The notes under the pieces are model-generated. The model worked only from the letters and a program-made list of their open reading frames with translations, was not told the DNA's origin and made no database searches. Source: Candidatus Tayloriibacteriota bacterium (GTDB lineage Bacteria; Patescibacteriota; Minisyncoccia; Phycocordibacterales; PALSA-1337). From it: a stretch of 18,400 nucleotides of DNA. The translations under genes and the position numbers were made by a program. Within the stretch, counting starts at the first letter, position 1. Each line of letters begins with the position of its first letter. The stretch is from the NCBI GenBank assembly GCA_025353045.1, contig JANXRK010000023.1:1-18400 (forward strand). Direction: 5' to 3'. Shown here piece by piece: positions 7,290 to 13,551 of the stretch.

Positions 7290-7361
7290 ATGGCAAAAGC
7301 AAAAAAAATATCGAAGAAGTCTACAAAGAAAACAAAGAAAAGTTCAAAGCGATCTCGATAG
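7290..7361 (+). CDS. Tiny lysine/serine-rich basic peptide (23 aa)
   Basis: The ATG-TAG frame encodes 23 residues, of which ten are Lys and two Arg, the rest mostly Ser, Ala and Thr. It is directly followed by a strong hairpin terminator 3 nt after the stop, the position expected for a real short gene. A highly basic peptide of this kind could bind nucleic acid or the ribosome, like the very small basic ribosomal proteins, but that is inference. Possible -10 boxes (TATTTT at 7275, TACACT at 7281) are weak. Confidence 0.45.
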   Translation: MAKAKKISKKSTKKTKKSSKRSR

Positions 7362-7364
7362 CAT

Positions 7365-7398
7365 AAAGAAAAAACATCCGAGAGGGTGTTTTTTCTTT
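7365..7398. terminator. Bidirectional intrinsic terminator
   Basis: A perfect 15-bp stem with a GAGA loop (7380-7383) has an A-rich left arm and a T-rich right arm, so it works in both directions. On the plus strand it ends the 23-aa peptide gene. On the minus strand it lies 5 bases beyond where the tmRNA 3' end would be before insertion of the element. Confidence 0.85.
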
Positions 7399-7401
7399 TA
7401 C

Positions 7402-7407
7402 TGTGGA
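7402..7407 (+). repeat. Inferred left attachment core (attL side)
   Basis: TGTGGA is identical to the hexamer at the ssrA 3' end (13515-13520). It lies 4 bases past the host terminator. By itself a 6-bp match is weak; its position and the dyad formed on joining the ends make it credible. Confidence 0.6.
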
Positions 7408-7607
7408 CACATGCCGAAATACATCGAACCGCCTAAAAGACTACCTTTCTCGGTTCTGGCACTACTATCAAACAAGCCCTGATCTACAAAAAGTCCTTGC
7501 AACAGCGTGATAATCCGGTGACGAAGGGGTCACAATAAGGGTATTGAATTCTTGTATTGTATTTCTGTACTGGCGCGTGATTTTTTCAAAAACAAACTTT
7601 TCACCGT

Positions 7608-7673
7608 ATTAGCGGGCAATTAGCGGTTAAATAACGGTCAAAAAACGGTGATTAAAAGGCGAAAAAATGGCGA
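7608..7673 (+). repeat. Six tandem 11-bp imperfect repeats (iteron-like)
   Basis: Six consecutive 11-bp units have an invariant GG at 7614, 7625, 7636, 7647, 7658 and 7669. The first two share ATTAGCGG, units 3 and 4 share AACGGT, and units 5 and 6 share GGCGA. Each unit begins with an A/T-rich half. The 11-bp period places all GG steps on nearly the same face of the helix. The array ends 39 bp upstream of the -35 box at 7712. It may be a regulator-binding array or an origin-like iteron set; the sequence alone does not decide. The surrounding 7399-7898 stretch has no gene. Confidence 0.65.
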
Positions 7674-7682
7674 AATGTCTTT

Positions 7683-7740
7683 ACTGGTGGAATGATATCC
7701 ACAATTACCAGTTGACACAAAATCTTTTTGGAGTTAGATT
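7683..7740 (+). promoter_or_regulatory. Promoter of the element cargo with dyad at its -35
   Basis: TTGACA (7712-7717, perfect consensus) and TAGATT (7735-7740) are 17 nt apart, ideal spacing. Just upstream ACTGGT (7683-7688) and ACCAGT (7707-7712) form an inverted repeat that touches the -35. Nested inside are GTGG/CCAC (7687-7702). The dyad is a plausible operator. Transcription would begin near 7747 and give a leader of about 150 nt before the ATPase gene. Confidence 0.6.
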
Positions 7741-7761
7741 ATAGGGGTCCTTGGTGAAGTA

Positions 7762-7879
7762 TTGGTATCGCTAGTCGATATCGATCACAGACACTAATAC
7801 AAATCTCTAAGTTGTATTTTATCTGCAAAACACCTCGCCAAGGGTGTTTATTAGTTTTTGGTATCTAGTCGGATATCGA
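7762..7879 (+). repeat. Pair of imperfect direct repeats in the ATPase leader
   Basis: Copies at 7762-7784 and 7858-7879 both begin TTGGTATC, contain CTAGTCG and end in ATATCGA. They differ by a 2-base and a 1-base indel. The first holds the palindrome TCGATATCGA. They flank a hairpin at 7828-7849 and could be operators for an element regulator. Confidence 0.5.
7828..7849 (+). other. Leader hairpin, possible attenuator
   Basis: AAACACC (7828-7834) pairs with GGTGTTT (7843-7849) around an 8-base loop, followed by a weak T run. It lies between the promoter at 7712 and the ATPase start, so it could reduce read-through. The T run is interrupted, so terminator strength is doubtful. Confidence 0.4.
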
Positions 7880-7898
7880 AAATAGCAAGAAAATTATT

Positions 7899-9404
7899 AT
7901 GTTTATAAAAAATCACCCAAACGCGGCAAAACTACTTTCCTCGCTGCGCAATACGGGTTATGACAGCTATGCTGCTGTTGAGGACATTATCGACAATTCT
8001 ATCGACGCTGAAGCTCGAAGAATTAAAATTGGTATTAGTATTATTGGCAAAGAGCCGCGCGTCACCATTGCCGATGACGGATCAGGAATGACAAAAGAAA
8101 TTCTTGATGAAGCTCTAAAGCTAGGATCAGAAACCGAAAAAGACGAAATGTCTGATCTCGGGAAATATGGTATGGGTCTTTGTACTGCCTCAATCTCAAT
8201 GGCGAAAAGACTTAAAGTTATTACCCGAAAAGCCGGTGGAGAATATCTATCAAGCGTTCAGGATCTCGATGAGGTTGTGAAAGCAAACGACTTTATTAAG
8301 GAGTTGCAAGAGGCAGACAAAGAAGATGTTACCCTGTTCAAAGAGCTAGTAGAAAGTGAACATGGGACCCTTGTGATCTTGAGTAAGATCGATCGATTGT
8401 CGAACACAAATACTTCTATTTTTTCGGCAACTCTATCAAAAGAAATCGGTCGTATCTATAGAAAATTTATCGAAGCAGGTATTGAATTCAGGGTGAACGA
8501 CAAGAAAGTCGAGGCTGTAGATCCTCTCATGCCAGATCTTAAGGGTAGCCAGATATACTCCGATGAAGAATATGAACTTCCGTCTTACAAAGGAAAGGAA
8601 AAGGTTAATATAAAAGTAGTATTTCTCCCGAGTGTGAATGAGGAACTTGAAAAAGAATATAAAATGAACATTACTTCTCAAGGATTCTACGTACTTAGAA
8701 ATAATCGTGAAATTGCTCATGGCCAGACACTTGATGTCTTCAAGAAGCACAACGATCTTAACAGGTTGAGAATTGAGTTATCATTTACGTCTAATCTTGA
8801 TAATGAAATGGGTGTCCGCTTCACTAAAGACGGAGTATCACCTAGTCAAGCTATAAGTGATTTTCTCAAGCAAGAAATTGGTGGACAAATTGAATCGATA
8901 CGAAAGACTGTTATTAAAAGTCGTGTAGCCGACAAATCAAAAGAGATTAACCACGATGATTCTGCTGCAGTAATTGCAAAAAAATCAAAACTGCTTATTA
9001 CGCCAGACGCAATAATTGAGCGTCGATCTCCGAAGGTTAATAAGGGAGATAGAAAAGAAAAACCCGAAAGTGACGAAACACGAGATCGTACACCAAAGGA
9101 GACGAGAGTGTCTTCAAGTGGATTGGGCGCAAGATTTGAAACCTTATCTATGGGCCGAGAAGGTGCGCTTTACGATTGTTACCAAGAAGGTAAGGTTGTT
9201 GTCATTCAATGGAATGTAGATCATCCATTCTACGAGAGAATAATCTTGATGAATAAAGACCGCAAAGACATAACAGCCGGTATAGACTATCTGATCTATG
9301 CTCTTGCGTCTGCTGAATTGAAGACTGTAAATGATGACAATACTGAATTGATTAGTACGATCAAATCAATCATGTCTTCAAACCTTAGAGCGCTACTATC
9401 TTAA
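7899..9404 (+). CDS. GHKL (Bergerat-fold) ATPase, paraMORC-like
   Basis: The 501-aa protein opens with a Bergerat ATP-binding domain. The N-box is VEDIIDNSIDAEA (E28, D32, N33), the G1 box DDGSG (59-63) and the G2 box GKYGMG (88-93), which together bind ATP-Mg as in MutL, GyrB and Hsp90. A second domain at about residues 225-330 contains GFYVLRNNREI, LRIELSF, LDNEMGVRFTKDG and SPSQ. This resembles the S5-fold transducer domain of bacterial MORC-related ATPases, including its lysine-bearing loop. A charged linker (about 340-400) leads to a C-terminal domain with IQWNVDHPFY. Relatives are reported in restriction or defence neighbourhoods. Here no nuclease or methylase is adjacent, so a defence role is inference. 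A terminator follows at 9426. Confidence 0.85.
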   Translation: MFIKNHPNAAKLLSSLRNTGYDSYAAVEDIIDNSIDAEARRIKIGISIIGKEPRVTIADDGSGMTKEILDEALKLGSETEKDEMSDLGKYGMGLCTASISMAKRLKVITRKAGGEYLSSVQDLDEVVKANDFIKELQEADKEDVTLFKELVESEHGTLVILSKIDRLSNTNTSIFSATLSKEIGRIYRKFIEAGIEFRVNDKKVEAVDPLMPDLKGSQIYSDEEYELPSYKGKEKVNIKVVFLPSVNEELEKEYKMNITSQGFYVLRNNREIAHGQTLDVFKKHNDLNRLRIELSFTSNLDNEMGVRFTKDGVSPSQAISDFLKQEIGGQIESIRKTVIKSRVADKSKEINHDDSAAVIAKKSKLLITPDAIIERRSPKVNKGDRKEKPESDETRDRTPKETRVSSSGLGARFETLSMGREGALYDCYQEGKVVVIQWNVDHPFYERIILMNKDRKDITAGIDYLIYALASAELKTVNDDNTELISTIKSIMSSNLRALLS

Positions 9405-9425
9405 AGTTTAAAGTCTAATTTAGAG

Positions 9426-9459
9426 CTAAAAAACCACCAAATATCGGGTGGTTTTTTAG
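9426..9459 (+). terminator. Intrinsic terminator after the GHKL ATPase gene
   Basis: A 13-bp stem has CTAAAAAACCACC on the left, an 8-base loop (9439-9446) and GGTGGTTTTTTAG on the right with a T6 run. It separates the ATPase gene from the toxin-antitoxin pair. Confidence 0.85.
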
Positions 9460-9471
9460 TAAGGTTTAACT

Positions 9472-9500
9472 TTGTTGAAACGTCTAACACAGTGTATAAT
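9472..9500 (+). promoter_or_regulatory. Promoter of the Panacea antitoxin gene
   Basis: TATAAT (9495-9500) lies 10 nt before the ATG at 9511. TTGTTG at 9472-9477 is a possible -35 with 17-nt spacing. The leader would be only about 4 nt. A longer frame from TTG 9472 would translate the promoter itself and is unlikely. Confidence 0.6.
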
Positions 9501-9510
9501 GTACTTGACT

Positions 9511-9987
9511 ATGGCTACTCAATCAAAAAACCTAGCATACAAAGCCGAGGACGTAGCAAAATATTTTATCTATCTCGGATCGAAGCAGGTTGTAGGTGAT
9601 AATAAAGAAAGAGAAGGTGTCACCAATCTCAAGCTTCAGAAGATACTTTATCTTGCACAGGCTTATTTTCTTGCAAAGCTCGGCAAGCCTCTTTTCGCTG
9701 ATCCAATCGAAGCGTGGGAATTTGGTCCTGTTGTGCCGAGTGTGTATCACAAACTAAAAAAGTATAAGAGCAATCCTATAATTATTGAGGAAGATAAAAC
9801 TAAAATTTTAGAAGAAGACAAGGAGACTTTAAAAAAAGTATGGGAAGCCTTTGGTGGGTATTCGGCAAGTCGATTGGTTGATATTACTCACGCACATACA
9901 CCATGGAAAGAGGCTTATACGTCTTCAAATAAGGAAATAAGCAATAAAGCTATTGGTGAATACTATACGCCTTTGCTGAATAAATAA
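9511..9987 (+). CDS. DUF4065 (Panacea/SocA-like) antitoxin
   Basis: The 158-aa protein shows the Panacea (DUF4065, GepA/SocA-like) pattern. A first helix DVAKYFIYLG (14-23) precedes TNLKLQKILYLAQAYFL (38-54), then WEFGPVVPSVYHKLKKY (69-85), and a final helix with YSASRLVDITHAHTPWKEA. This domain is a widespread antitoxin module that neutralises many unrelated toxins encoded next to it. The start is ATG 9511, just after the TATAAT box. A gene of 136 aa with a toxin-like C-terminus begins about 12 nt downstream, which fits a two-gene PanA-PanT layout. The domain call is firm; the antitoxin role here follows from family knowledge and context. Confidence 0.87.
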   Translation: MATQSKNLAYKAEDVAKYFIYLGSKQVVGDNKEREGVTNLKLQKILYLAQAYFLAKLGKPLFADPIEAWEFGPVVPSVYHKLKKYKSNPIIIEEDKTKILEEDKETLKKVWEAFGGYSASRLVDITHAHTPWKEAYTSSNKEISNKAIGEYYTPLLNK

Positions 9988-9999
9988 CCCCTTGTATGG

Positions 10000-10410
10000 G
10001 TGAATACCACCATGGACGAGATGATTACTCCCAGCAAGATAGATCTACGGTTTGCAGAACAAAAGATAATATTTTTAATTTGTGATTGTTCTTTAGACAA
10101 GAATTATTCTTTTTGGAAATTAAGCAGAGAGCAAGCCGAAAGGTTTATTAAGCGGCTCAAGCACATTGAGCAACTTACTTGGTCCCAGTTTTCAAACTTA
10201 CCTAGAGCGAGTGGTCTTACACCAGAAAAATCAGAGGACACAAGTTTTGATTTGATACATGGGCAAAATACTGCTGCTGAAAAGTTGGTTGAACAATATT
10301 ATTTCCATTTTAGAGTAGAGCAAACAGGACTTTTTCGTATTTTTGGCTATCAGAAAAGACAATTCTTTTGTATTACACATATTGATCGGGACGGAATAAT
10401 TCACCACTAA
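10000..10410 (+). CDS. Candidate toxin paired with the Panacea antitoxin
   Basis: The product is up to 136 aa from GTG 10000; ATG 10012 or 10021 are alternative starts, and no ribosome-binding site decides between them. The family is not firmly recognised. Its last 30 residues, RVEQTGLFRIFGYQKRQ then FFCITHIDRDGIIHH, have the basic strand-turn-strand pattern and terminal His residues seen at the C-terminus of RelE/HigB-fold mRNA interferases. It lies 12 nt after a DUF4065 antitoxin gene, the usual position of a PanT toxin. Toxin function is therefore inferred from context plus weak sequence resemblance. It has no terminator, and a separate promoter for the MerR-type gene follows. Confidence 0.6.
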   Translation: MNTTMDEMITPSKIDLRFAEQKIIFLICDCSLDKNYSFWKLSREQAERFIKRLKHIEQLTWSQFSNLPRASGLTPEKSEDTSFDLIHGQNTAAEKLVEQYYFHFRVEQTGLFRIFGYQKRQFFCITHIDRDGIIHH

Positions 10411-10425
10411 CAGGAGAAGGGGGTA

Positions 10426-10453
10426 TTGCATAAATCATACATGCCTGTATAAT
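10426..10453 (+). promoter_or_regulatory. Leaderless promoter with dyad, MerR-type gene
   Basis: TTGCAT (10426-10431) and TATAAT (10448-10453) are 16 nt apart, and the ATG lies exactly 6 nt after the -10. ATACA (10437-10441) and TGTAT (10446-10450) form an inverted repeat overlapping the -10, a plausible autoregulatory operator. Classical MerR promoters have 19-nt spacers; this one does not. Confidence 0.6.
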
Positions 10454-10459
10454 TTAGGT

Positions 10460-11287
10460 ATGGATAAAAAACAGAAAGAGAAACCGATCTTTTTAACCGA
10501 CGGTAGGGGTGAGGCTTTTATCGCAGATTTTTCTCAATACCGCTTAGATACAAAAGATGAATTTAAAAAGACTAAGGATATCCTTAACAAAAGGCAGTAC
10601 ACTGTAGGTAAGACAAACGTTAGTTATCGTAATATTAACCACTGGGGCGCAAGCGGGCTTTTACCCGAGGGTATTAAAGACGATGGTACTGGCTGGCGTA
10701 AATTTACTTTTATTGAGGTGGTATGGGTCAAGATTTTAGAGAGACTAAGAGAGTTCGGTTTCTCCATAGAGAAAATTGCTAAGGCTCGTGATACAGCGAT
10801 GGAGTGGGACGTTAACACAGACACCTACCCGATTTTTGAATACTACGTCTTGAAAGCCTGGGCCTCAAAAGCAGATCCTTACGTCACCTTTCTTATTGAT
10901 GGTACAGCCGAGGTCCTAACTTCAGTTGAGATTGAAAAACACAAACTGCTTTCTGGTAGCAGCGATCTATTGCTTATTTCGCTAAAATCGGTCCTTAAAG
11001 AAATGGGAAGAAACCCATTAAAGCCCCACATGCTATTTGAGCTTTCTTCAAAAGAGGTAGAGTTACTAGAGGAAATTCGCCTAAATGGAAATAAAGAAGT
11101 TAAGGCCAAGATAAAAAACGGCCAACTTGATGAAATCGAAATGACAAAGATGTATCCCGAGGCCCCACCCCTCGAGGATATAAATCGGGACCTCAAAAAG
11201 GACGGTGCTTTTGCCGAAGTCGTAACTAAATACGAAGGCGGTAAAAAACAATCGGCCGAGGTGAAGACAAAGAAAAGGTGGAAGTAA
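10460..11287 (+). CDS. MerR-type HTH regulator of the element
   Basis: The 275-aa protein has a winged HTH of the MerR type. Residues 54-69 read VSYRNINHWGASGLLP, followed by GTGWRKFTFIEVVWVKILERLREFGFSIEKI. This matches the R.i..We..GLl/R.Y...d....I..l...G.s...I pattern. Residues 1-45 and the C-terminal 160 residues are not recognised; the tail is charged and ends in a Lys-rich stretch. In mobile elements such proteins act as regulators or as excisionase-like directionality factors, so a role in element control is likely but inferred. The start follows a TATAAT box by 6 nt, and an inverted repeat overlaps that box. Confidence 0.75.
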   Translation: MDKKQKEKPIFLTDGRGEAFIADFSQYRLDTKDEFKKTKDILNKRQYTVGKTNVSYRNINHWGASGLLPEGIKDDGTGWRKFTFIEVVWVKILERLREFGFSIEKIAKARDTAMEWDVNTDTYPIFEYYVLKAWASKADPYVTFLIDGTAEVLTSVEIEKHKLLSGSSDLLLISLKSVLKEMGRNPLKPHMLFELSSKEVELLEEIRLNGNKEVKAKIKNGQLDEIEMTKMYPEAPPLEDINRDLKKDGAFAEVVTKYEGGKKQSAEVKTKKRWK

Positions 11288-11383
11288 GGTGAAAGGGGTT
11301 ATTGATTGAAAAATCAGGACCATTAAAAAGACAGTGACGTTATCAAGTTTAGAACTTGGGACAAAACAACAATATGACCATTA

Positions 11384-11593
11384 GTGATAACAATCGAGGA
11401 GTATCGCAAGATACTAAACGACAACAAAAGCACCGACGAACAGGTAAAACAACGCCTGTCGTTTTTGGAGGCGTTTTGTAGAAATGTTATCCGGTCCGAA
11501 TTAGAAACTTATGTCAGAAGAAATAAAAACAACAGAACAAAATCAATCGGGCGGAGTAAAAACTCCCGAGGGAAAAGCTATCAGCAGGTATAA
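11384..11593 (+). CDS. Small helical protein of recombinase-linked elements
   Basis: The frame starts at GTG 11384 and gives 69 aa with a helical, charged N-terminal part: EEYRKILNDNKSTDEQ, then QRLSFLEAFCRNVIRSELE. The C-terminal 20 residues are basic and low in complexity, and they overlap the next gene in another frame over 83 nt. The pattern looks like a conserved small protein found beside serine recombinases in CPR elements, but I cannot verify that without a search. The sequence before it (11288-11383) has a CAAGTT/AACTTG hairpin at 11345-11359 and no clear promoter. Function unknown. Confidence 0.5.
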   Translation: MITIEEYRKILNDNKSTDEQVKQRLSFLEAFCRNVIRSELETYVRRNKNNRTKSIGRSKNSRGKSYQQV

Positions 11594-11963
11594 CGCACAA
11601 AAGCACGCAATTTTGCGTAACACTACTACCGAATATGAGGAGGCAGACGCAGTAGAGGTGTATAACGATCTTATTGATGACCTACAACCTCAAGGGCGAT
11701 TACAGGAGATTATTGTTGAGGCTATAGCTTCTAACGTAATAAGACTACAGCGCATTGCCAAGGCTGAAACAGAGCTGATTAAAGAGACGTTGGCACCCTC
11801 TTATGCCGGTGAAATATATTTCAAGGAATATACAGCCAAGGTTCCTGTTTCTGTGGCAGAAAAGCTCTTGCTTTACTCTCGCTATCAAACGTCCACTGAA
11901 AACCGCATATACAGGGCTATAAGTGTCCTCAAGCAGTTTAATCTCCATGAACAACAGACCTAG
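11511..11963 (+). CDS. Conserved-type element protein, KTPEGKA motif
   Basis: The 150-aa protein begins with a disordered, polar stretch and then the motif SGGVKTPEGKAISRYNAQKH at residues 13-32. This resembles the GPKTPEGKARSSxNAxKHG motif of a widespread family of small proteins in mobile elements and phage-like regions. The remainder is helical (residues 45-150). The family has no settled function. It overlaps the preceding small gene by 83 nt and the recombinase start by 17 nt, so all three are probably expressed together. Confidence 0.65.
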   Translation: MSEEIKTTEQNQSGGVKTPEGKAISRYNAQKHAILRNTTTEYEEADAVEVYNDLIDDLQPQGRLQEIIVEAIASNVIRLQRIAKAETELIKETLAPSYAGEIYFKEYTAKVPVSVAEKLLLYSRYQTSTENRIYRAISVLKQFNLHEQQT

Positions 11964-13551
11964 ACAACATAGTTCGTTTGGAAAAAGTACCCCTGAAGAC
12001 CCTTACGAAGGACGTGAGGGTCTTGTCTATGCTCGAGTATCTAGCAAGCGTCAAGAGACGGAAGGAACTGGTCTTGAAAGTCAAGAAGGAAGATGTGTGA
12101 AAGATATAAAATCAATTCTTGTTGAGTATAAGAAAACTTTTCCGGATAGCTTTACCGGTGGTGGCGATTTTATGAAGCGTCCGGCAATGAAAGAAATGTT
12201 GGGATACATTGATGATCGTCCACATAAAAAATTTGTTGTCGTATTCGATGATCTTAAACGCTTTGCACGTGATGTAGAATTTCATCTAAAATTACGAGCT
12301 GCTTTTAAAGCTAGAGACGTACTTCTACGTTGTCTAAACTATAACTTTGATGAAAGTCCAGAAGGGCGGTTTTCTGAAATCATTATGGCGGCACAGGCAG
12401 AGCTTGAGAGACATCAAAATAGCCGTCAGGTGGTCCAGAAACAGAAGGCACGCCTTGAGCTGGGATATTGGCCGTTCGGTGGTAAGAAGGGCTACCAGAT
12501 CGTTAAAGACCCTTTACATGGCAAGCTAGCCATCCCTTACAAAAAGGAAGCTGGTCCACTCAAAGAGGCCCTTGAGGGATTTTCTACAGGAGTATTTGTG
12601 CGAAAGATTGACGCCTGTCGGTTCCTTGTTCAAAAGAAGTTTTGGACAGGACAATCACCAGAGAAATATATAGATAAGTTTGCCTCAATGCTTGCTGATC
12701 CTTTTTATGCCGGATATATTCAATACCCAAGTTGGGAAGTTGAGCGTCGTCTCGGTCACCACAAAGGCATTGTCTCACTTGAGACATTTGAGCAAAATCA
12801 AAAACGTAACAAGAGAGAAAGTTTAGGTAAACGTATCAGAGTTGATCTATCCAAAGACTTTCCACTTAGAGGTCTTTTGGTGTGTGCATACTGTAAGAAA
12901 CATTTAACTGCAGCACCTTCTAAGGGTCGTCCTAAGAAATATAATTATTATGTTTGTCATCACAAGCCTTGTAAGGCGTACGGAAAGTCATTGCGTAAGA
13001 AGGACGTAGAAGATCGTTTTTATAAAATCCTCAAGCAAAGTACCCTCAAAAAAGAGGTTGAGACCGTAATTACGGCCGTATTTGATAAAGTTTGGTCCCA
13101 AGAAGTAGCTACTCTCGAAAAGGACCAGCTCGCCAAAGAACATACTCGCAAGGAGTTAGAGAGCAAAATCTCCCAACTTAGCGATATGGTTATTTCAGCG
13201 AAATCAGAAAGGCTTAAAGCAACGTACGAGACGCAGCTCGATCAGAAAGCTCAAGAGCTTGAAGAAATGGAAGAAGATCCCATTGCTAAAGCAGACTTGA
13301 AAATTCCTTATCGAACCGCCTTAAATAAATCCATAGGATTGTTAAGAAGTCCTTATTTTGCTTGGAAAAAGCTCGGTCTTGTCGAACAACACCGTCTTTT
13401 CTACTTCATATTTACAGAGAAATTAGAATATGCAGATAAAGAGGGTTATCGAACCGATAAATTACCAAGCGCTGTAAGGCTTTTTGAGGATTTTGTTAAC
13501 CAAAATCCCCTAGATGTGGAGATGCTGGGAATCGAACCCAGGTGCAGATAA
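11947..13551 (+). CDS. Large serine recombinase (element integrase)
   Basis: The 534-aa protein cuts and rejoins DNA through a serine-DNA link. The N-terminal resolvase domain starts at GLVYARVSSKRQ; S32 (from ATG 11947) is the expected nucleophile, with DDLKRFARD further on. A recombinase domain (LELGYWPFGGKKGYQIV onward) is followed by a zinc ribbon with CAYC and CHHKPC pairs, then a long coiled coil rich in Glu and Lys. ATG 11947 is preferred to GTG 11923, which lies deeper inside the upstream gene. The last codons, from GAG 13519 (EMLGIEPRCR), are read through the antisense of the ssrA 3' end, and the stop at 13549-13551 lies in ssrA. This C-terminus would therefore differ in the excised circle. 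Confidence 0.93.
   Translation: MNNRPRQHSSFGKSTPEDPYEGREGLVYARVSSKRQETEGTGLESQEGRCVKDIKSILVEYKKTFPDSFTGGGDFMKRPAMKEMLGYIDDRPHKKFVVVFDDLKRFARDVEFHLKLRAAFKARDVLLRCLNYNFDESPEGRFSEIIMAAQAELERHQNSRQVVQKQKARLELGYWPFGGKKGYQIVKDPLHGKLAIPYKKEAGPLKEALEGFSTGVFVRKIDACRFLVQKKFWTGQSPEKYIDKFASMLADPFYAGYIQYPSWEVERRLGHHKGIVSLETFEQNQKRNKRESLGKRIRVDLSKDFPLRGLLVCAYCKKHLTAAPSKGRPKKYNYYVCHHKPCKAYGKSLRKKDVEDRFYKILKQSTLKKEVETVITAVFDKVWSQEVATLEKDQLAKEHTRKELESKISQLSDMVISAKSERLKATYETQLDQKAQELEEMEEDPIAKADLKIPYRTALNKSIGLLRSPYFAWKKLGLVEQHRLFYFIFTEKLEYADKEGYRTDKLPSAVRLFEDFVNQNPLDVEMLGIEPRCR
13515..13520 (+). repeat. Inferred right attachment core (attR side)
   Basis: TGTGGA overlaps the last bases of ssrA (its acceptor stem is 13518-13524) and repeats the hexamer at 7402-7407. 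The crossover is proposed at the GA step 13519-13520. Confidence 0.6.

Larger units (their letters stand above)
7402..13520 (+). mobile_element. Integrative element inserted at the 3' end of ssrA
   Basis: The 6.1-kb segment is bounded by a shared hexamer TGTGGA (7402-7407 and 13515-13520). It carries a large serine recombinase at one end whose frame runs into ssrA. The genes between are accessory: a GHKL ATPase, a DUF4065 antitoxin with a candidate toxin, a MerR-type regulator and two small conserved-looking genes. Two points support the limits. Joining the ends gives a dyad, ATGTG-GA-CACAT, fit for a serine recombinase. Deleting the segment places the tmRNA 3' end 5 bases from the bidirectional terminator at 7365-7398. 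The exact crossover is inferred to be the GA dinucleotide. Confidence 0.75.

Noticed and set aside
7078..7482. Plus-strand open frame of 134 aa
   Set aside because: It crosses the 42-aa and 23-aa genes, a strong terminator and the inferred attachment core, and its sequence looks like translated AT-rich DNA.
7403..7510. Stand-alone peptide just inside the left end of the element
   Set aside because: The frame has no convincing start signal in the integrated state. It is better explained as the recombinase tail in the circular form or as chance openness.
7608..7673. CRISPR array
   Set aside because: The repeats are 11 bp, directly adjacent and without spacers, and no cas genes are present.
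9472..9510. TTG start at 9472 for the Panacea gene
   Set aside because: The -10 box at 9495-9500 lies inside this extension, and the domain begins after ATG 9511.
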